Assembly: GCF_052857255.1 (NCBI RefSeq)
Contig: NC_135505.1
Span: 57,531,368 to 57,595,367 of the forward strand
Origin: Amblyomma americanum
Lineage: Eukaryota > Arthropoda > Arachnida > Ixodida > Ixodidae
DNA: 64,000 nucleotides
Direction of reading: 5' to 3'
Made by a program: the position numbers and the translations under genes. This document shows, piece by piece, positions 1 through 11,424 of this stretch. The notes below the pieces were generated by a model, which was not told the origin of the DNA, ran no database searches, and was given only the letters and a program-made list of their open reading frames with translations. Every line of letters begins with the position of its first letter. Within the stretch, counting starts at the first letter, position 1.

Positions 1-2072
1 CAGACAACGGCGAGGCACTCCCTTTCCGTATCTCCGTACTTTTGCTCTGTGGGGCTCAGCTGTCGGCCAGCAAAAGCAATGGGATGTTCTTTGCCCTCGA
101 TAACCTGAGATAGCACGGCACCAACTGCGAACTTTGACGCATCTGTGGCCATAACGAAGGGCAAACTAAAATCTGGGTGGCGCAACAGCGGTGCACTCAT
201 TAGCTTCCTTTTCGGGGCCCCAAAAGCATCCTCCGCGTTTTCGTCTCAGCGAAAGGCGACATTTTTGGCTGTTAAGGCGGTGAGCGCCTTAGCGAGCTTG
301 GCGAACTCCTCTATGTGCCTTCGGTAGTAACCGATCAGGCCGAGAAACTGCCGGACCTGGCGGACGCTAGTCGGGGATGGAAAATCCGAGACACACCTTA
401 GTTTCTCAGGGTCCGGTCGCACGCCGTCAGCTGATACAACGTGCCCGAGGTATTTCACCTCGTTTTTGAGGAATTGGCACTTAGAGGGCTTCAGCTTGAG
501 ACCCGCTGCTCTTAGTCGCACCAAAACCTGCTCAATATCGCGCAAATGGTTATCAAAACTGTCACTGTATATGATAATGTCATCCATATACACGAAGCAC
601 AGCCTCCCCAGAAGACCTGCCAGGATAACATCAGCGGTTCTCTGCCAGACAGCAGGGCTGTTGGCCAGACCCATCGGCATTCTTTTCCATTCATAGTGCC
701 CTGAGGGCGTGTTGAATGCCGTTTTCTCGGCATCTGCCGGATCCATTGCTATCTGCCAGAATCCCGCCGCCATGTCCACTACCGTGAAGTACCTGGCAGA
801 GCCCAGCTGAGAAAGCGTCTCCTGTATATTGGGGATGGGGTATGGATCGATGCGAGTTTGCGGCATTTAGTTTGCGGTAGTCCACTACCAATCGATACGA
901 GCCATCTGGCTTTTCCACCAATAGTGCTGGTGCTCCCCAGGGTGACTTTGAGTGTTCGACAATGCCGCGATCAATCAGGCCCTGCACCTGCCGCTCCATC
1001 TCCTCACGTTGGGAGTAAGGAATCCTGTACGCACGCTGGTAAACGGGCGATGAAGTGCCGGTTTCTATCCTGTGCTTTATAACGCCACAGCAGCCCAAAT
1101 CCAGGTTGGACGCGGCGAATACCTCCGAGTAGTCGTTCAGCAAACCAGCCAGAGCCTCCCTCTCCCTGGATTTTACGTGAGAAAGATCGAACGACACCTT
1201 TGGAGCAGCCGAAGGACTAGCATGCTCTACAGTTGCGAGTACCGTATCGGTGGGCTCACGTTGCTCTATCGCAGAGGTGAAGAAAGCCAATGTTTTGTTC
1301 TTGGGAAGGCTCAGTGGCTGCTGGCTACAGTTAACCACCCGTAGGGGCACTCTGTGGGCGTCATTAACTGTCACGAGGCACGCGGCTGCCTTCAGGCCAT
1401 TGCTGAGAGAGTCGACCGGCTCAAGCACTCCCACGGCGCCGCTCTCTACATCTGAAGGCACAAACGCGTACAAAATGTGCTCCGACCAAGGAAGGACGAC
1501 CGCCTCCTCGACCAGCCGGACGGCAACCCGCGAATATACCTTCTCCAATGATCCCACTGTTTGACGGGTGTCAATATCGGTAATGCGAATCTCAGCCCCT
1601 CTCCTGTTCAAAAACGGAACTTTTGAGCCGCCCGCATTAACCTCTTCCTCAGAGAATGAGACTACTACCTTCCCTTTTCTCAAAAAATCCTGCCCTAATA
1701 TACCTGACACTCCGTTTGGCAGAGACACCGTGTCCGGGCATACGTAGCAGGGGTGCTCCAATGCAATTCCGCCGAGAGAGAAGTGTAACCGGTAGAGTCC
1801 ACTTATGCCAAGAGGATCCCCCGTTATGCCTACAAATTTGGTTGCCATACCACCAGACGCTTCCAACACCTCGCGGTCCCCCTTCCTTCGAAGCGTGTTA
1901 AAACTGCTCTCCTTAAGCAATGTCACCTTTGACCCCGTATCTATCAACAATTCCATACAACAACCATTTAACTTGCAACGCACAACAGGGCATGCCTCGT
2001 CGGCCACACAAACTACCACCACCTCATCATCTACTGCTCCCTCCCCACGCTCCTCAGGCTGGGGAGGACTAA
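1..2072 (-). pseudogene. pol: Gypsy copy A pol (protease, reverse transcriptase, start of RNase H), frameshifted and partial
   Basis: The polyprotein would cut Gag-Pol, copy RNA into DNA and integrate it. The pol frame opens at the -1 frameshift site beside the gag stop. The aspartic protease motif D-T-G-S lies just downstream of the start, followed by reverse transcriptase with the catalytic Y-M-D-D box (near 580-591). Near 865-872 copy A has a small indel relative to copy B, between the I/L-rich palm start and the preceding Y-R-K-L-N box. This shifts the frame: the upstream frame runs into a stop near 691, and the downstream frame carries the rest of RT and RNase H. Integrase is outside the window. 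One break in otherwise near-perfect sequence suggests recent inactivation. The family call is sure; clade within Ty3/Gypsy is not resolved. Confidence 0.93.
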
Positions 2073-3068
2073 CTAGTTTTTTGACTCGGTATCTGGAGCC
2101 CCGCTGTAGGCTTGCTTAGGGCGTGTCTCGCCTGCTTCTCTTTGTGGCTCCCCACGGCGCACGTTTTGGCAGAACCTGGCGATGTGTCCGCGACCCTGGC
2201 AAGCGAAGCATACGATTTCTTCAAAATCTCGCATACCGCGCCTGTAGCTTTGTGGCGGTCTCCGGTTTCCAGCGAATGGGCGCTGTTGAGCGCGCGCTTC
2301 AACCTGGCATTCTACCTGCTGAGATAGCAGCTGTTCTAAGCGATCTAACCGCTCTGTCAAGAGAGCAACCTCAGGGTTGAGCACCGCTCTCTCTATGACG
2401 CGTACTCTCGCTGCGGCTGTCGTTAACGCCTCATTTTGTTCCTCATCCAATGCGGCCTCCACGGCTTGGTCGAAATTGCTCGGCTTGCGCGAGAGCACGA
2501 ACCGGCGCACGGGGTCTTGCAGACCAGCCACGAACAAAGCGGTCATTTCCTCTTTAAGTATATGCTCCGCGTATTTCTTCTTAAGCTGGTCTCCTTCCTC
2601 CTCCCTGCTTAACGTATCGCGCGCTAAGCGCTGAAGCCGCGACGCAAACGTTCGCACGTCCTCCCCTACCATCTGTCCGGCGTCACGGAACCTCTGTACT
2701 CGCACGTGACGTGGTTCAGTGTCAAAATGCTCAAACGCGAGCTTCTTAAATTCCGCAAATGATTTTGTGGATTTTACTTTTTCGTCTCGCCATGCAAAAT
2801 CATGAGCAGCTCCTGCCATCTTACACCTCACCATTCCCAGCATTTGAGCATTGGACCATCCCCCCCTTTTCCCAATCTCTTCTAGCATGGAAAAGAAATC
2901 GCAGATTGGAACCCCTGTCTTATCTCCCGTAAACGTCGGAATGACGCTTCCTAATGCCAGCATGCTTGCTCCGAGCGACGGCTGTGGAGTGGGAGCTCCC
3001 TCAGATAGACATTTTTTTTTCAAGCCCTCCGGTGCCTCAAGCCTCTCAAATGGGGGTAAGAGTACCAC
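2073..3068 (-). CDS. gag: Gypsy copy A gag (nucleocapsid/capsid polyprotein), altered N terminus
   Basis: Gag packages the element RNA. This frame holds a Retrotrans_gag-like capsid region and ends with one zinc knuckle of the form C-x2-C-x4-H-x4-C (C-F-A-C...H...C), followed by a basic tail and a stop at 2073-2075. The ATG used by copy B is present at 3010-3012, but a 2-base deletion after it puts it out of frame with gag, so it would terminate after three codons. An upstream ATG at 3066-3068 is in frame and adds about 24 residues ahead of the conserved S-E-G-A-P start. Whether that start is used is unknown. Compared with copy B only scattered substitutions are seen. Confidence 0.85.
   Translation of the reverse strand: MVLLPPFERLEAPEGLKKKCLSEGAPTPQPSLGASMLALGSVIPTFTGDKTGVPICDFFSMLEEIGKRGGWSNAQMLGMVRCKMAGAAHDFAWRDEKVKSTKSFAEFKKLAFEHFDTEPRHVRVQRFRDAGQMVGEDVRTFASRLQRLARDTLSREEEGDQLKKKYAEHILKEEMTALFVAGLQDPVRRFVLSRKPSNFDQAVEAALDEEQNEALTTAAARVRVIERAVLNPEVALLTERLDRLEQLLSQQVECQVEARAQQRPFAGNRRPPQSYRRGMRDFEEIVCFACQGRGHIARFCQNVRRGEPQREAGETRPKQAYSGAPDTESKN
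2076..2082 (-). promoter_or_regulatory. Predicted -1 ribosomal frameshift heptamer (A AAA AAC) of copy A
   Basis: On the minus strand the heptamer A-AAA-AAC ends directly before the gag stop TAG, in the correct phase for a -1 slip. The -1 frame continues without a stop into the protease. The same arrangement is in copy B at 23953-23959. The motif is a classical retroviral slippery site; that it works here is inference. Confidence 0.75.
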
Positions 3069-3149
3069 AATCAGTCCCGTGATTCCCTTTTGATTACAAT
3101 TTTGAAGTCATGAATGTCGCAGCATTCAGAGGACATTTGCTTTTGAGAC

Positions 3150-3165
3150 CCCACTTCTGACACCA
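3150..3165 (-). promoter_or_regulatory. Primer binding site, tRNA-Leu type (copy A)
   Basis: The plus strand reads CCCACTTCTGACACCA, which equals the 3' end of a eukaryotic tRNA-Leu plus CCA over 16 bases, so the minus strand is complementary to it. It lies one base inside the LTR, the expected place for minus-strand priming. Confidence 0.75.
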
Positions 3166-3459
3166 GTGTGATGACCCCCATAATGCGCAGGTCCACACGG
3201 GACGGAGAGGCAAAGAGACACCGTATGGCTCAGTTTAAACAAACAGGTATATTCAATAATTACACATGAATAAGTTTATACATCAGAGGCTGGGGCGTCC
3301 GAGCTTACGTGCCGACGACTTCATGGGGGCGATGGAGTGGCTCCGGAGTTGGGCTCGAGCGGTTGCTGGCAGAAGCTGCACGCCGTCGGGCTTCGGCGCT
3401 GAAGGCCCTCTTGGCGAACGATGTCGTCCTGAGCGAGCTTCTTCCGTACTGCTTCTCGA

Positions 3460-3467
3460 TTTTTATA
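3460..3467 (-). promoter_or_regulatory. TATA-like box in the copy A LTR
   Basis: Minus strand TATAAAAA lies inside the LTR section that is unique to copy A. Its position within the LTR suits a transcription start for the minus-strand element. No equivalent was seen at the matching place in copy B. Function is inferred from position only. Confidence 0.4.
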
Positions 3468-3953
3468 TCCTCTTCTCCACACCCCCTAGGGTGAGGACGC
3501 CCACGCCGGAGGGGAAGGAGGGGGGCTAGGGCTTTCACTTGGGCGCACAAACATACCACCGCACTTATTGTCTCGCCCCCCTCACGTGTTGAGTCCGAGG
3601 GAAAGAATGTTGTCTTCGAGGTAGCGCATAGCGTCGGCTGTTGTAAGGCGCGCTCTGGCCCGCTGACAGTTCCCGCGGGTCACCGGCCTCCATTCTTCAT
3701 CCATCAACTGACACTCGCTCCTCAAGGTAAGGCGCGCTCTGGATCGCTGACAGTTCCCTTGTCCTGGAATGTGCTCGGAAGGGCCGCCCCTGGAACCGCC
3801 ACGCCAATTGGGGAGGATAAAGCCTGTTTCCCCGCGGCGGCGGCGGCGGGTCCCTTCGTTCTGGTCGTCACTCAAAGAGCATGGCTGGGTAATTGATGAT
3901 GCCGCTGTCACGGCGGCGGGTCCCTTCGTCTAGGCCGCGCCGTCGAACGCGGA

Positions 3954-4051
3954 ACCTCGTAGCACACAAAAGGAATGTACCTCGTAGCACACACAAGGAA
4001 TGTACCTCGTAGCACACACAAGGAATGTACCTCGTAGCACACAAGGAATGT
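3954..4051. repeat. Fourfold 25-bp tandem repeat at the LTR tip
   Basis: Units run 3954-3978, 3979-4003, 4004-4028 (25 bp each) and 4029-4051 (23 bp), each of the form ACCTCGTAGCACACA...GGAATGT. Copy B has one such unit, which runs into the terminal CACA. The array therefore expanded at the very end of the U3 side of the LTR. Confidence 0.9.
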
Positions 4052-4055
4052 CACA

Positions 4056-6957
4056 ACACGATCGAAGCCGGAAGTTAGCAGGCATGATCACAGTGGCGGG
4101 AATACCGTGCAGCATCAGTGGCGGAAAATGCAGTTAAGAGAATAAAAAAAAATAAAAACGGCACGGCTAGCGCAGCTCCTCATGATCAGGTCGCTCTCTG
4201 TTGTGGCGCAAGCTACCGGGGACGGAAGCGCCAGCGGCTTGCATGTGTGCGCAACTCCTAGCTGATGCACAGAGTGTTCGTAGGTTATAATATCAGCCTT
4301 CCTGACCACTGTAACAAAATATCAAGCAAGCCGCGGTAGTTCATTCTGGCGTTAGTAAATTAATAATTAAAGAAAAGTAGGAAAGAAAATATCCCTATAG
4401 TAATCGATTACGAGCACATTTTTGCAGCTAGTTGGTGCATTACTGAAATGGGTTCTAGCACCGAAGACTGCATACGATAGTGATCTGTCCTGTCATGTTC
4501 GTTCCTTCCTTTGCCGTCTTTCTGCGATAAAATCTATTTCAGTAATAGACTAGTTTTCTGTTATGGTTCTATTACTTTTCTGGGTTTTAATTGACCACTC
4601 TAATAAAAAACATTTGTGTTGGAGTGAATGCGGTTATAATCGGTTAAAAATAAACAGGGGCTACTTTCGTTCGCTTTAAACTTAAATGTGACAGGTGTAA
4701 GAGAAGTGTATATTTTTACCAGCATGCCCATCTTTCGGGATCTTAAGTGCGTATTAAACAATTGAAGCCAGAGTGGTGAGTTTTCTTCCAAAGTGGGGCC
4801 ATGCATCACTTTTGGCATATGCATCCCATTGTGCCTTTCTTAGTTTTCAAGTACGTTATTAAAGAGTACGGGTATTGGATCCATGAAAACAATTTTCCCA
4901 GTTTTTTCCTTCGAGGCAAACATGCAAGACAGATGTCATCCCCAGGATTCTGGACCATGCGCCTCGAAAAACCGGTCGCGCCATCTCGCGACAGCCGGCG
5001 GCGCGGCGGCGCGTAACTCAATGGCGACGAAAAATAAAAATTGATATTTCGTCGCGCATAACAGTTAGAAATTAGCTCTCTCGCCTAGATGTTAAATGCA
5101 TCTTAATGTTTCATTTAGTCGGGTTTCATCGATGTAGCCTACATATTGCGTTTGCCATGAGCAATGATCTATGACAGCATGGAGCCTATGGCGAGGTCCT
5201 GAAAAATACCCCACTTGACTTCAATTTATCGCTCACTACAGCCCTATTTTAAAATATATCGACACGCTCTAGCACGTTCACGTAGGGTAATGTCCTACCT
5301 TTAAGGAAGTATAAGGTATTTTACATTTCAATGGCGTAAAAGTCTTCCTGCGCTATTTCACTATTGATCATGCATCATCAGATTTTTCATGAAACGTGTG
5401 GCGCCCTCTCTCGGTGCGTTGAAAAGGCACACGTCCCTGCTCGCGGCCGGGCTCGAGTAGCGGAGGCGGCTCGATTCCGGCCGTGCCCTGCTACAGTGTC
5501 CCTGCTTCGGTAGGTTGCTTTGGGAGGTTGAGCCTGCCGTACGAATGCGCAGTTTTATCAAAAGTGCCCCCATCGGAGGGAGGCTATGGCCATGGGCTGC
5601 TACATAAAATGCTACAAGAAAGCGTGTGCCTTCTATGAGGTATATAGAGGAAATTATAAGAAGACTCTTTTGCTTGACAGGTACATTTTTCATTAAGCGC
5701 GTACAGTGACCACACCGGCATAGGTGATAGTCCGGGAATTGCGTACGCAATAACAGTGCAAAGCAATGAAGCTTCTAGGTACTTTCGTTCAAGCAGTGAA
5801 ATTTGTAATTCCCGGACGCTCATACTTAGAGCTCACTCACCGATACTTGTATATGGTTCTTGCACTGTGTATTCAAAATTGTAAAATCGTGTCTTAATGT
5901 CTACCTTTCAACACTCATGTTATTAGCCTCAATAGCAGAAAGCTCTTCCAATCTTTTGTTGATGTGGTGCAAGTGCAGCAAGGATGCGTTGAAGTGAATG
6001 TTGCATGTGTTGCACATAAGAGGCGGCAAACCTGATGCTGCGTTTTATGCCAGTAGGTTATTTGTCCAATGTAACAATTAGTAGTGTGGTAGTTCACATT
6101 TTTGTCTAGGTTGGTAAAGTGCTTCTCACGATTCGATCGTTCGCCGTCGAGAAGGGGTTTACCATTGCTGTAATCGATGCTAGTTTCGGAAATTCTGTCA
6201 AAGATGTACGTGAAGGATGAGCCGCTAACGAAGACTTCATAGAGTGGCATGCTGGGAACTATTCTGAAGAGTGTGCCATCAGTTCGGCAAGCCAGTAACT
6301 ACGCCGTTACCCAGAGCAGCAATCAAGAGTCAAACTCTAGTTAAATGTTCTTGATTATAATTTAAATCTGCTAAGAAATGAACAGAAGTTATTGTCGGAT
6401 AACACGATGTTTAAAAGATTACTGGTTTTTTCCAGTACGGTGACTCGGCGCTCCACCCAACCCGTTTGTGCAATGCGCCGCTAGCGCGATTCATTAGCGA
6501 CAGGACGCTACATGCTCGCGGCCCTGAATATGCAGTGAATTTACCGTGTTGCGAATATGTGCAACAATACCCATAAGCACTTTCGCACGAGTGGCGCGAA
6601 CATATTTTTTTTTTCATAAGTTCCAACCTACCCTTGTTTTTATTTTCTGCCGCTCTCCTATCTACTTTTCGCTATCCTCTCTCTTTGCTTTTAATTCCAC
6701 CGGTTGCAGTTCCAATGCTTGAGGGATTAGATAGCAATCGCTGGGCCGGCAACATTTTTAGCTTCCTTTTTGTATTCTCGTCAGTTGTTGCCTCTGAAGT
6801 TGTTGGCAAACTACTACTTCTTGGATGTGTGACTCCCGGGGAGTTAGCGCGGCTTTTTAAGCGCACAAACCGCGGGAGTCAGAAGAGGGAGCCGTTTCCA
6901 CGGAACGATCCAGCGACTTTTAAATGTGCCATGCATCTCCATGTTCCTGGTGCTGGC
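4056..6957. other. Unassigned AT-rich DNA
   Basis: No gene recognised. Only short open frames occur, the longest about 130 codons (5361-5750 minus) and 111 codons (5915-6250 minus). None shows a known domain, a signal peptide or a convincing splice context. GC-rich islands near 4970-5010 and 5400-5560 may be fragments of dispersed repeats. Confidence 0.5.
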
Positions 6958-7300
6958 TCCCTTCCCCTGTCGAGCGGACGGAGAGAATTTCAAGCCGTGG
7001 AGAGAAGGGGTTGGGGGGCGATGAAAGAACAACTTAAACCGCGAAGAAAAGTTCGGGGAACCTGAAATAGCTTCAAGCCATGAAGAAAAGAGCCACCGAG
7101 AGCCCGGCGATCCTTCCATTGTTATAAACCGGACCCCCCTTCCAACGCGTACACGAGCGCCCGCGCGCTGATGCCGACATCTAGCACGGACGCCTCACCT
7201 AGGCTTGCTGGCGTCTCCTGCAGTGCGCATGCGCAGACCGGTTTCGGCTTACGCTAAGAGCGCGGACGCTGAGCGCGTACGCCCAGGAAGGGCCATTCGA
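6958..7300 (-). repeat. Dispersed repeat, inverted partner of 11425-11745
   Basis: The reverse complement of this stretch aligns with 11425-11745 at roughly 75-80% by eye. Shared blocks include GCTCTTA..., ACCGGTCT, GGAGACGCC, TTCTTCATGGCTTG and GCGGTTTAAGTTGT. No coding potential seen. Class unknown: it could be a MITE, an LTR or a retroelement promoter region. Confidence 0.55.
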
Positions 7301-9102
7301 GTTGGCGCCTCTAGGCCTTTTTTGGGGTGGGATGACTGTCTTTGAAGTGGCACAGGAGGCCTCCGATAATGATGTCCGGCTTGTGTGTAGTTTGCATCCC
7401 TTCCTTTCTGAGAACACGGGCCAAGGTTTCGCAGACACCCTTTACGTACTAACTGCATACGCGTTTTTGCCACCAGCGTGTCCTTAGCATAAGCATATCG
7501 AGTTGTTTTCGTTGCATCCTTTTCAGTTCTAGATGATACATCGAGTGAAGAATCTTGGGTATCCATTGCCTAGAAATGTTTTCTTTTGCTGATGATGAGT
7601 TTTAATGGCGCACTGGCAACCTCGCACCAAGCGCAATGGGTTGAAGTGTTTTCTTCAACACGATGTTAGGTGGAAGACTATTTTCCGAGCACTTCAATTC
7701 AAAGAAACCAAGCGCCAGGCTTCGAGAAAACTTCTACCTATTGGAAATCAGTGGGTACACGGCGACACTGCGGAACGAATCACACACCGTCCTCGAGCCG
7801 CATGCTCAAAGCGATGTGTCATTGCTGTTGTCGCTGATTTTAAAACAAATATGCAAGAATTGGGAATCGTCTTAACCAAAACTTTCTTGAATTCCACACT
7901 GCCCTTAGGGCACAATTTTCAGCACTGTTCCTCCCAAAAAGGCTACGGGAACAAGACGCACAACACGCAGCATCAAACGGATGAAGAACGTGGAGAGGCG
8001 GTAACGGAAAGGGCCAAGGATGATTTGAGCAGGTGCATAGGTACGGAGAAATTCTTATTCAAGAGCTACATGGGCAGCCGGTAGCAGGGTGGTAAGAGGG
8101 AGGAAGAAAAGGACAGTGGGGAGGGGTCTCCTGCTGTGCCTTTGCCTGCCTTCCTTGTTTTTTCTCCTTTTACTTTTCCTCGAATCGTGGAGCGCAGTCC
8201 ATGGTTGCTTTTTGGATGCGCTATGTTTCTGTTCCCTATGGTGCGAAGCACGAGCTGCACGACATAGTCGGCGCCTCTGCGAAAACGGCCCGGAAAGGTC
8301 ATGGACGCACTCTTGCCTCCAGGCTGTCACAAAAAAAAAACTTACAACCGCTAATGTGTCAGTCCTGGCAAAGGGTTTCTCCACACGCAGAGAAAAATCT
8401 CCCAAAAGAGACATCAGAATTTCTGCAGAAGATTCTTTACTGCCTTCCGCCAAACTAAGGAATTCCACCAGCCTTGTTAAAAGCACAGCGCATGGCACAG
8501 GTAGGCAGTGCCACCAAAATCAATTTCGGACGAGTTAGCGTGGTTACGCCAGTTGCAACTAGGAGTGCTAGCACTTCGGTTTTCAGTGCTGTTTCAGTGT
8601 TCGGTTCCGTTGCGCATAGATGCAGCTGATGAAGACGACGATATCCAAAATACAGCGCAAGAGACTGGTATTTTATGACGCAGAATGTTCGGCTGCGGCG
8701 GTGTGGCAGTCGACGGCGGCAAAAAAGCGCTCCGCTGCCGCCGACGCCGGCGAATCGCCCGGAAAAACGCTCCATGCGGGCCACGCTTAACGCAGTAACC
8801 AGCAAAACGTATGCGTTCTCGCCGCCTCGGGTTCGAAACTCACTCGCGGCCGTAAAACATTTTCGATTATTTTATTTCAGGTCAAGGAAATTTCAGACAT
8901 ACAAAGAGGCCACGTCGAAATCCAAAATTGAAGCCTCAGTGCTGCAATGAAAAGTGCGACCCCGTTAGCCCGCTGTTCTACCAGCTTGTGGAGGCAACGG
9001 TTGGTACCAATGCGGCCACTCGATGGAACCGCATCACCGAGTGGCCGTGGCTCTCATCTGCTCACTCACTGAAAAAGGCAGCGCGTTGGAAATGTTTCCC
9101 TT
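7301..9102. other. Unassigned DNA
   Basis: No recognisable gene. Open frames of about 150-160 codons (7605-8084 plus, 8089-8538 plus, 8055-8498 minus) overlap on both strands, have low-complexity K/R/S-rich translations and no known motifs, so they are not called. A GC-rich stretch near 8690-8790 resembles repeat DNA. Confidence 0.45.
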
Positions 9103-9275
9103 AAGCCCCAACTCGATGGGCACATTATTCCGGAGCCCTCCACTACGGCACCTCTTTCTTCCTTTCTTCTTTCACTTCCTCCTTTACCCCTTCCCTTAGG
9201 GCGCGGTTCAGGTGTCCGCCGATATGCGAGACAGATACTGCGCCATTTCCTTTCCCGAAACACCAACCAACCAAC
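9103..9275 (+). repeat. 5'-truncated tRNA-derived SINE (3' body)
   Basis: The order CCGGAGCCCTCCACTACGGC, a pyrimidine tract, GCGGTTCAGGTGTC, then GATACTGCGCCATTTCCTTT matches the 3' halves seen at 14167-14395 and 54808-55045. The tRNA-like head with A and B boxes is absent. Confidence 0.65.
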
Positions 9276-11424
9276 TCCTTTTCAAAGACAGCTGGTTCAC
9301 ATGATCTTTGCCTCGCGTCACTGCACCCTAGGCCAACCAAACACAAAGAACTATTGACAGGGTACTCTTGACGTGCAGCATTCATTTTCTCAGAAGTGAA
9401 TGGACAACTTGCAGAATTGCTGGCTTAAAGGAAGGTTTCTTCCAACAACCCACGTTAGCAAACCGCGTTTTCACTTCCTGCTCTGCTGACTAACGGGGTT
9501 AGAATGAGGAGAGATGAGTCAGCCGTCCTCCACTGTATTCTGTTTCGAAAAGGTGAGGGGGGCTGCCTCCTATCCTGCGGGAACATGAAGCCCCGACGGT
9601 CGCCACCAGCTGTAAAAAAGAAGTTGTCGAAAGGTTACAATGATGTTTTCGATCGTTTCAGCGACGGTGGGGGCGCAAAGCGGGCTCTTCCTGAAGCGGC
9701 GAGCCGGTGATCACTCTGCGCGGCGCGTGCACTCGCAGTGGTTTGGAGCCTAAGATACGCGTCAAAAATGAGGATATTCTGTTATTCTACAATTTGCGAA
9801 CAGTCCAAATAGCAAACATGTTGTTTCTGCCAACATGTAATGTGTTCAAAAAGCAGTGATTAAGTTCATTCTGCAGGTTGGTAACGAGTTTCAGCCTAAT
9901 GACCCGTCTGTTAATCAGCAACATACTCGTTGCTGATTAACACCATGTCGTCAACACCACCACGACACCATGTCGTCAACGCATTCCTGTTCGGAATTTT
10001 GTTCATGCTGCCAACATAGCCTATTACAGCTGCATGAAAGCAGTGCAGTGCTTGAACACTTAGCTGTAGTATGGTGTATATGGTAATATTTTAAGGTGGG
10101 CGTTAGCAGCAAACACATTTTTCATCGAGCTTCAGTCCATTCTGGTCTAGATTAAACACGGCTTTCTGGCCACGACGTGACTGCTAAAGAGCGACATGAA
10201 TGGCAAGAACTTCACAATGTACATATATTTCTCGGATATAATGCGTAAAGTGGTTGTATAATTGTGAACGCTTCTTGGCAACCGTCGTCTGCTCACTCGA
10301 TCACAGCGTTTTCCCCCGCCAGTCAAAAACACATTTTCAGCGCTAACTTTGACTGTACTATAAAGCTCGAATGACCCCCTGGCTGCCGCTTCAAACAACA
10401 GCTACGTTGCCTCTTCTTTTACCGCATATATGCGACCAACGTACGCTGCAGATGGACTATATATAGTCGGAAATTAGTCTGCAGTAAAGCTACGCGCACA
10501 TTCAGGGCCACCGAACAGAATTCCTCCGCGAGAAAATGTAGACCACCTGTAAAACTTTTCTGTTTACCTAAACAAGCAGTAAATCAACGTCGAAATTGTA
10601 GGCTCAAGGATTTTGATGTTTCTGGCTGTTTGATGCAGTCCAACATTAAAAAGTTGATTTTGATCACTGCTGTAATATTACGCTGCGGAATGGCCATTGT
10701 TACCAACTGCTGATTTTTTTTTTCAATGGTATCCTTATAAGGCCAGCACACAATAAATACACATACCGCATTTACGCGGGTAAGGGCCGCACTCGTGTAG
10801 GCACGAAACATAGCGTTAGACTGTCTGGGTCATTAAAGTAGTTTATTTACGCTTTCGGATAAGCGCCGAAAGAAAAAGAAAGTGAACGCGCAAAATAATT
10901 ACGCTTCAAAGTGTTCATCGCACTTCACCATGCTAAGTTCGCAAGTTTCAACGACGTGGTTTTTGCGCGCGCGGCACTTGCGAACTAGCGATTCCATGCG
11001 AATATCGATAAAGATTTATTTCTAGCCTGTAAAGCAGCCAAACTCAAGCATAGGATCGTATGAATGACCAAGAATCATTTACTGCTGCTTATCTAGACTC
11101 TACGTTGTGACACCTTTGGTGTGATTTTTAAAGAAGCCGCTTTGCTTCCATAAAGACTCACGCTATGGCATCGGCGCCATCACCGCCTCGTCCGCAGTAC
11201 TGTACTACCGCCGCGCCACCTCTAAGAGCTAGAATGACCGAATTCTCTTGACGAGTACCTATCTCGACCCGCTCCTCACATCCTTTCAACGTCTACTCTC
11301 TCGTACAGATAAAGGGACCTCTCCAAACTCATTTTTCGTACAAGAATGCGAGATTGCCGTCTGTAAACGAGGGTTTTTAGCTGGCAAACTGTAGAGGACG
11401 CTCGATATTCTGCAAGTGTGCTCC
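9276..11424. other. Unassigned DNA
   Basis: No gene recognised. Short frames (for example 9504-9710 plus, 68 codons) lack support. A small perfect hairpin (9910-9941) with an adjacent 15-bp direct repeat is listed separately. The rest is AT-rich without visible tandem structure. Confidence 0.45.
9910..9941. repeat. Perfect 13-bp inverted repeat (hairpin)
   Basis: Arms GTTAATCAGCAAC and GTTGCTGATTAAC (9910-9922 and 9929-9941) are separated by a 6-base loop. A 15-bp sequence CACCATGTCGTCAAC follows twice (9941-9955 and 9966-9980). No poly-T tract or other terminator context; role unknown. Confidence 0.8.

Larger units (their letters stand above)
1..4055 (-). mobile_element. Ty3/Gypsy LTR retrotransposon copy A, truncated by the window edge
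   Basis: Reading on the minus strand, the order is 5' LTR (3167-4055), primer binding site (3150-3165), gag, then pol up to the RNase H region, where the window starts. Base 1 corresponds to base 21879 of the complete copy B. The 3' part and 3' LTR are outside the window, so no target-site duplication can be checked. Coding parts are almost identical to copy B, so the two are recent relatives, but copy A has a pol frameshift and a disturbed gag start, and its LTR has a different middle section. It is probably not autonomous. Confidence 0.93.
3167..4055 (-). repeat. 5' LTR of Gypsy copy A (889 bp variant)
   Basis: It starts on the plus strand with TGTGATGACC and ends with GAATGTCACA, the same inverted TG...CA ends as the copy B LTRs. 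The first 265 or so bases and the last part match copy B. The middle (about 3433-3600) does not: it replaces about 650 bp of the copy B LTR with an unrelated stretch of about 170 bp that carries a TATA-like box. The outer end holds a fourfold 25-bp tandem repeat present as one unit in copy B. Confidence 0.9.

Noticed and set aside
3954..4051. CRISPR-like array
   Set aside because: Direct units without spacers, inside an LTR in a eukaryotic genome; simple tandem expansion.
5915..6250. 111-codon minus-strand frame
   Set aside because: No recognisable domain, no splice or promoter context; AT-rich surroundings make chance likely.
7605..8538. Overlapping frames of about 150-160 codons on both strands
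   Set aside because: No motif, low-complexity basic composition, and equally long frames on the opposite strand.
9910..9941. Terminator hairpin
   Set aside because: No downstream T-run or gene, and the genome is eukaryotic; kept only as an inverted repeat.
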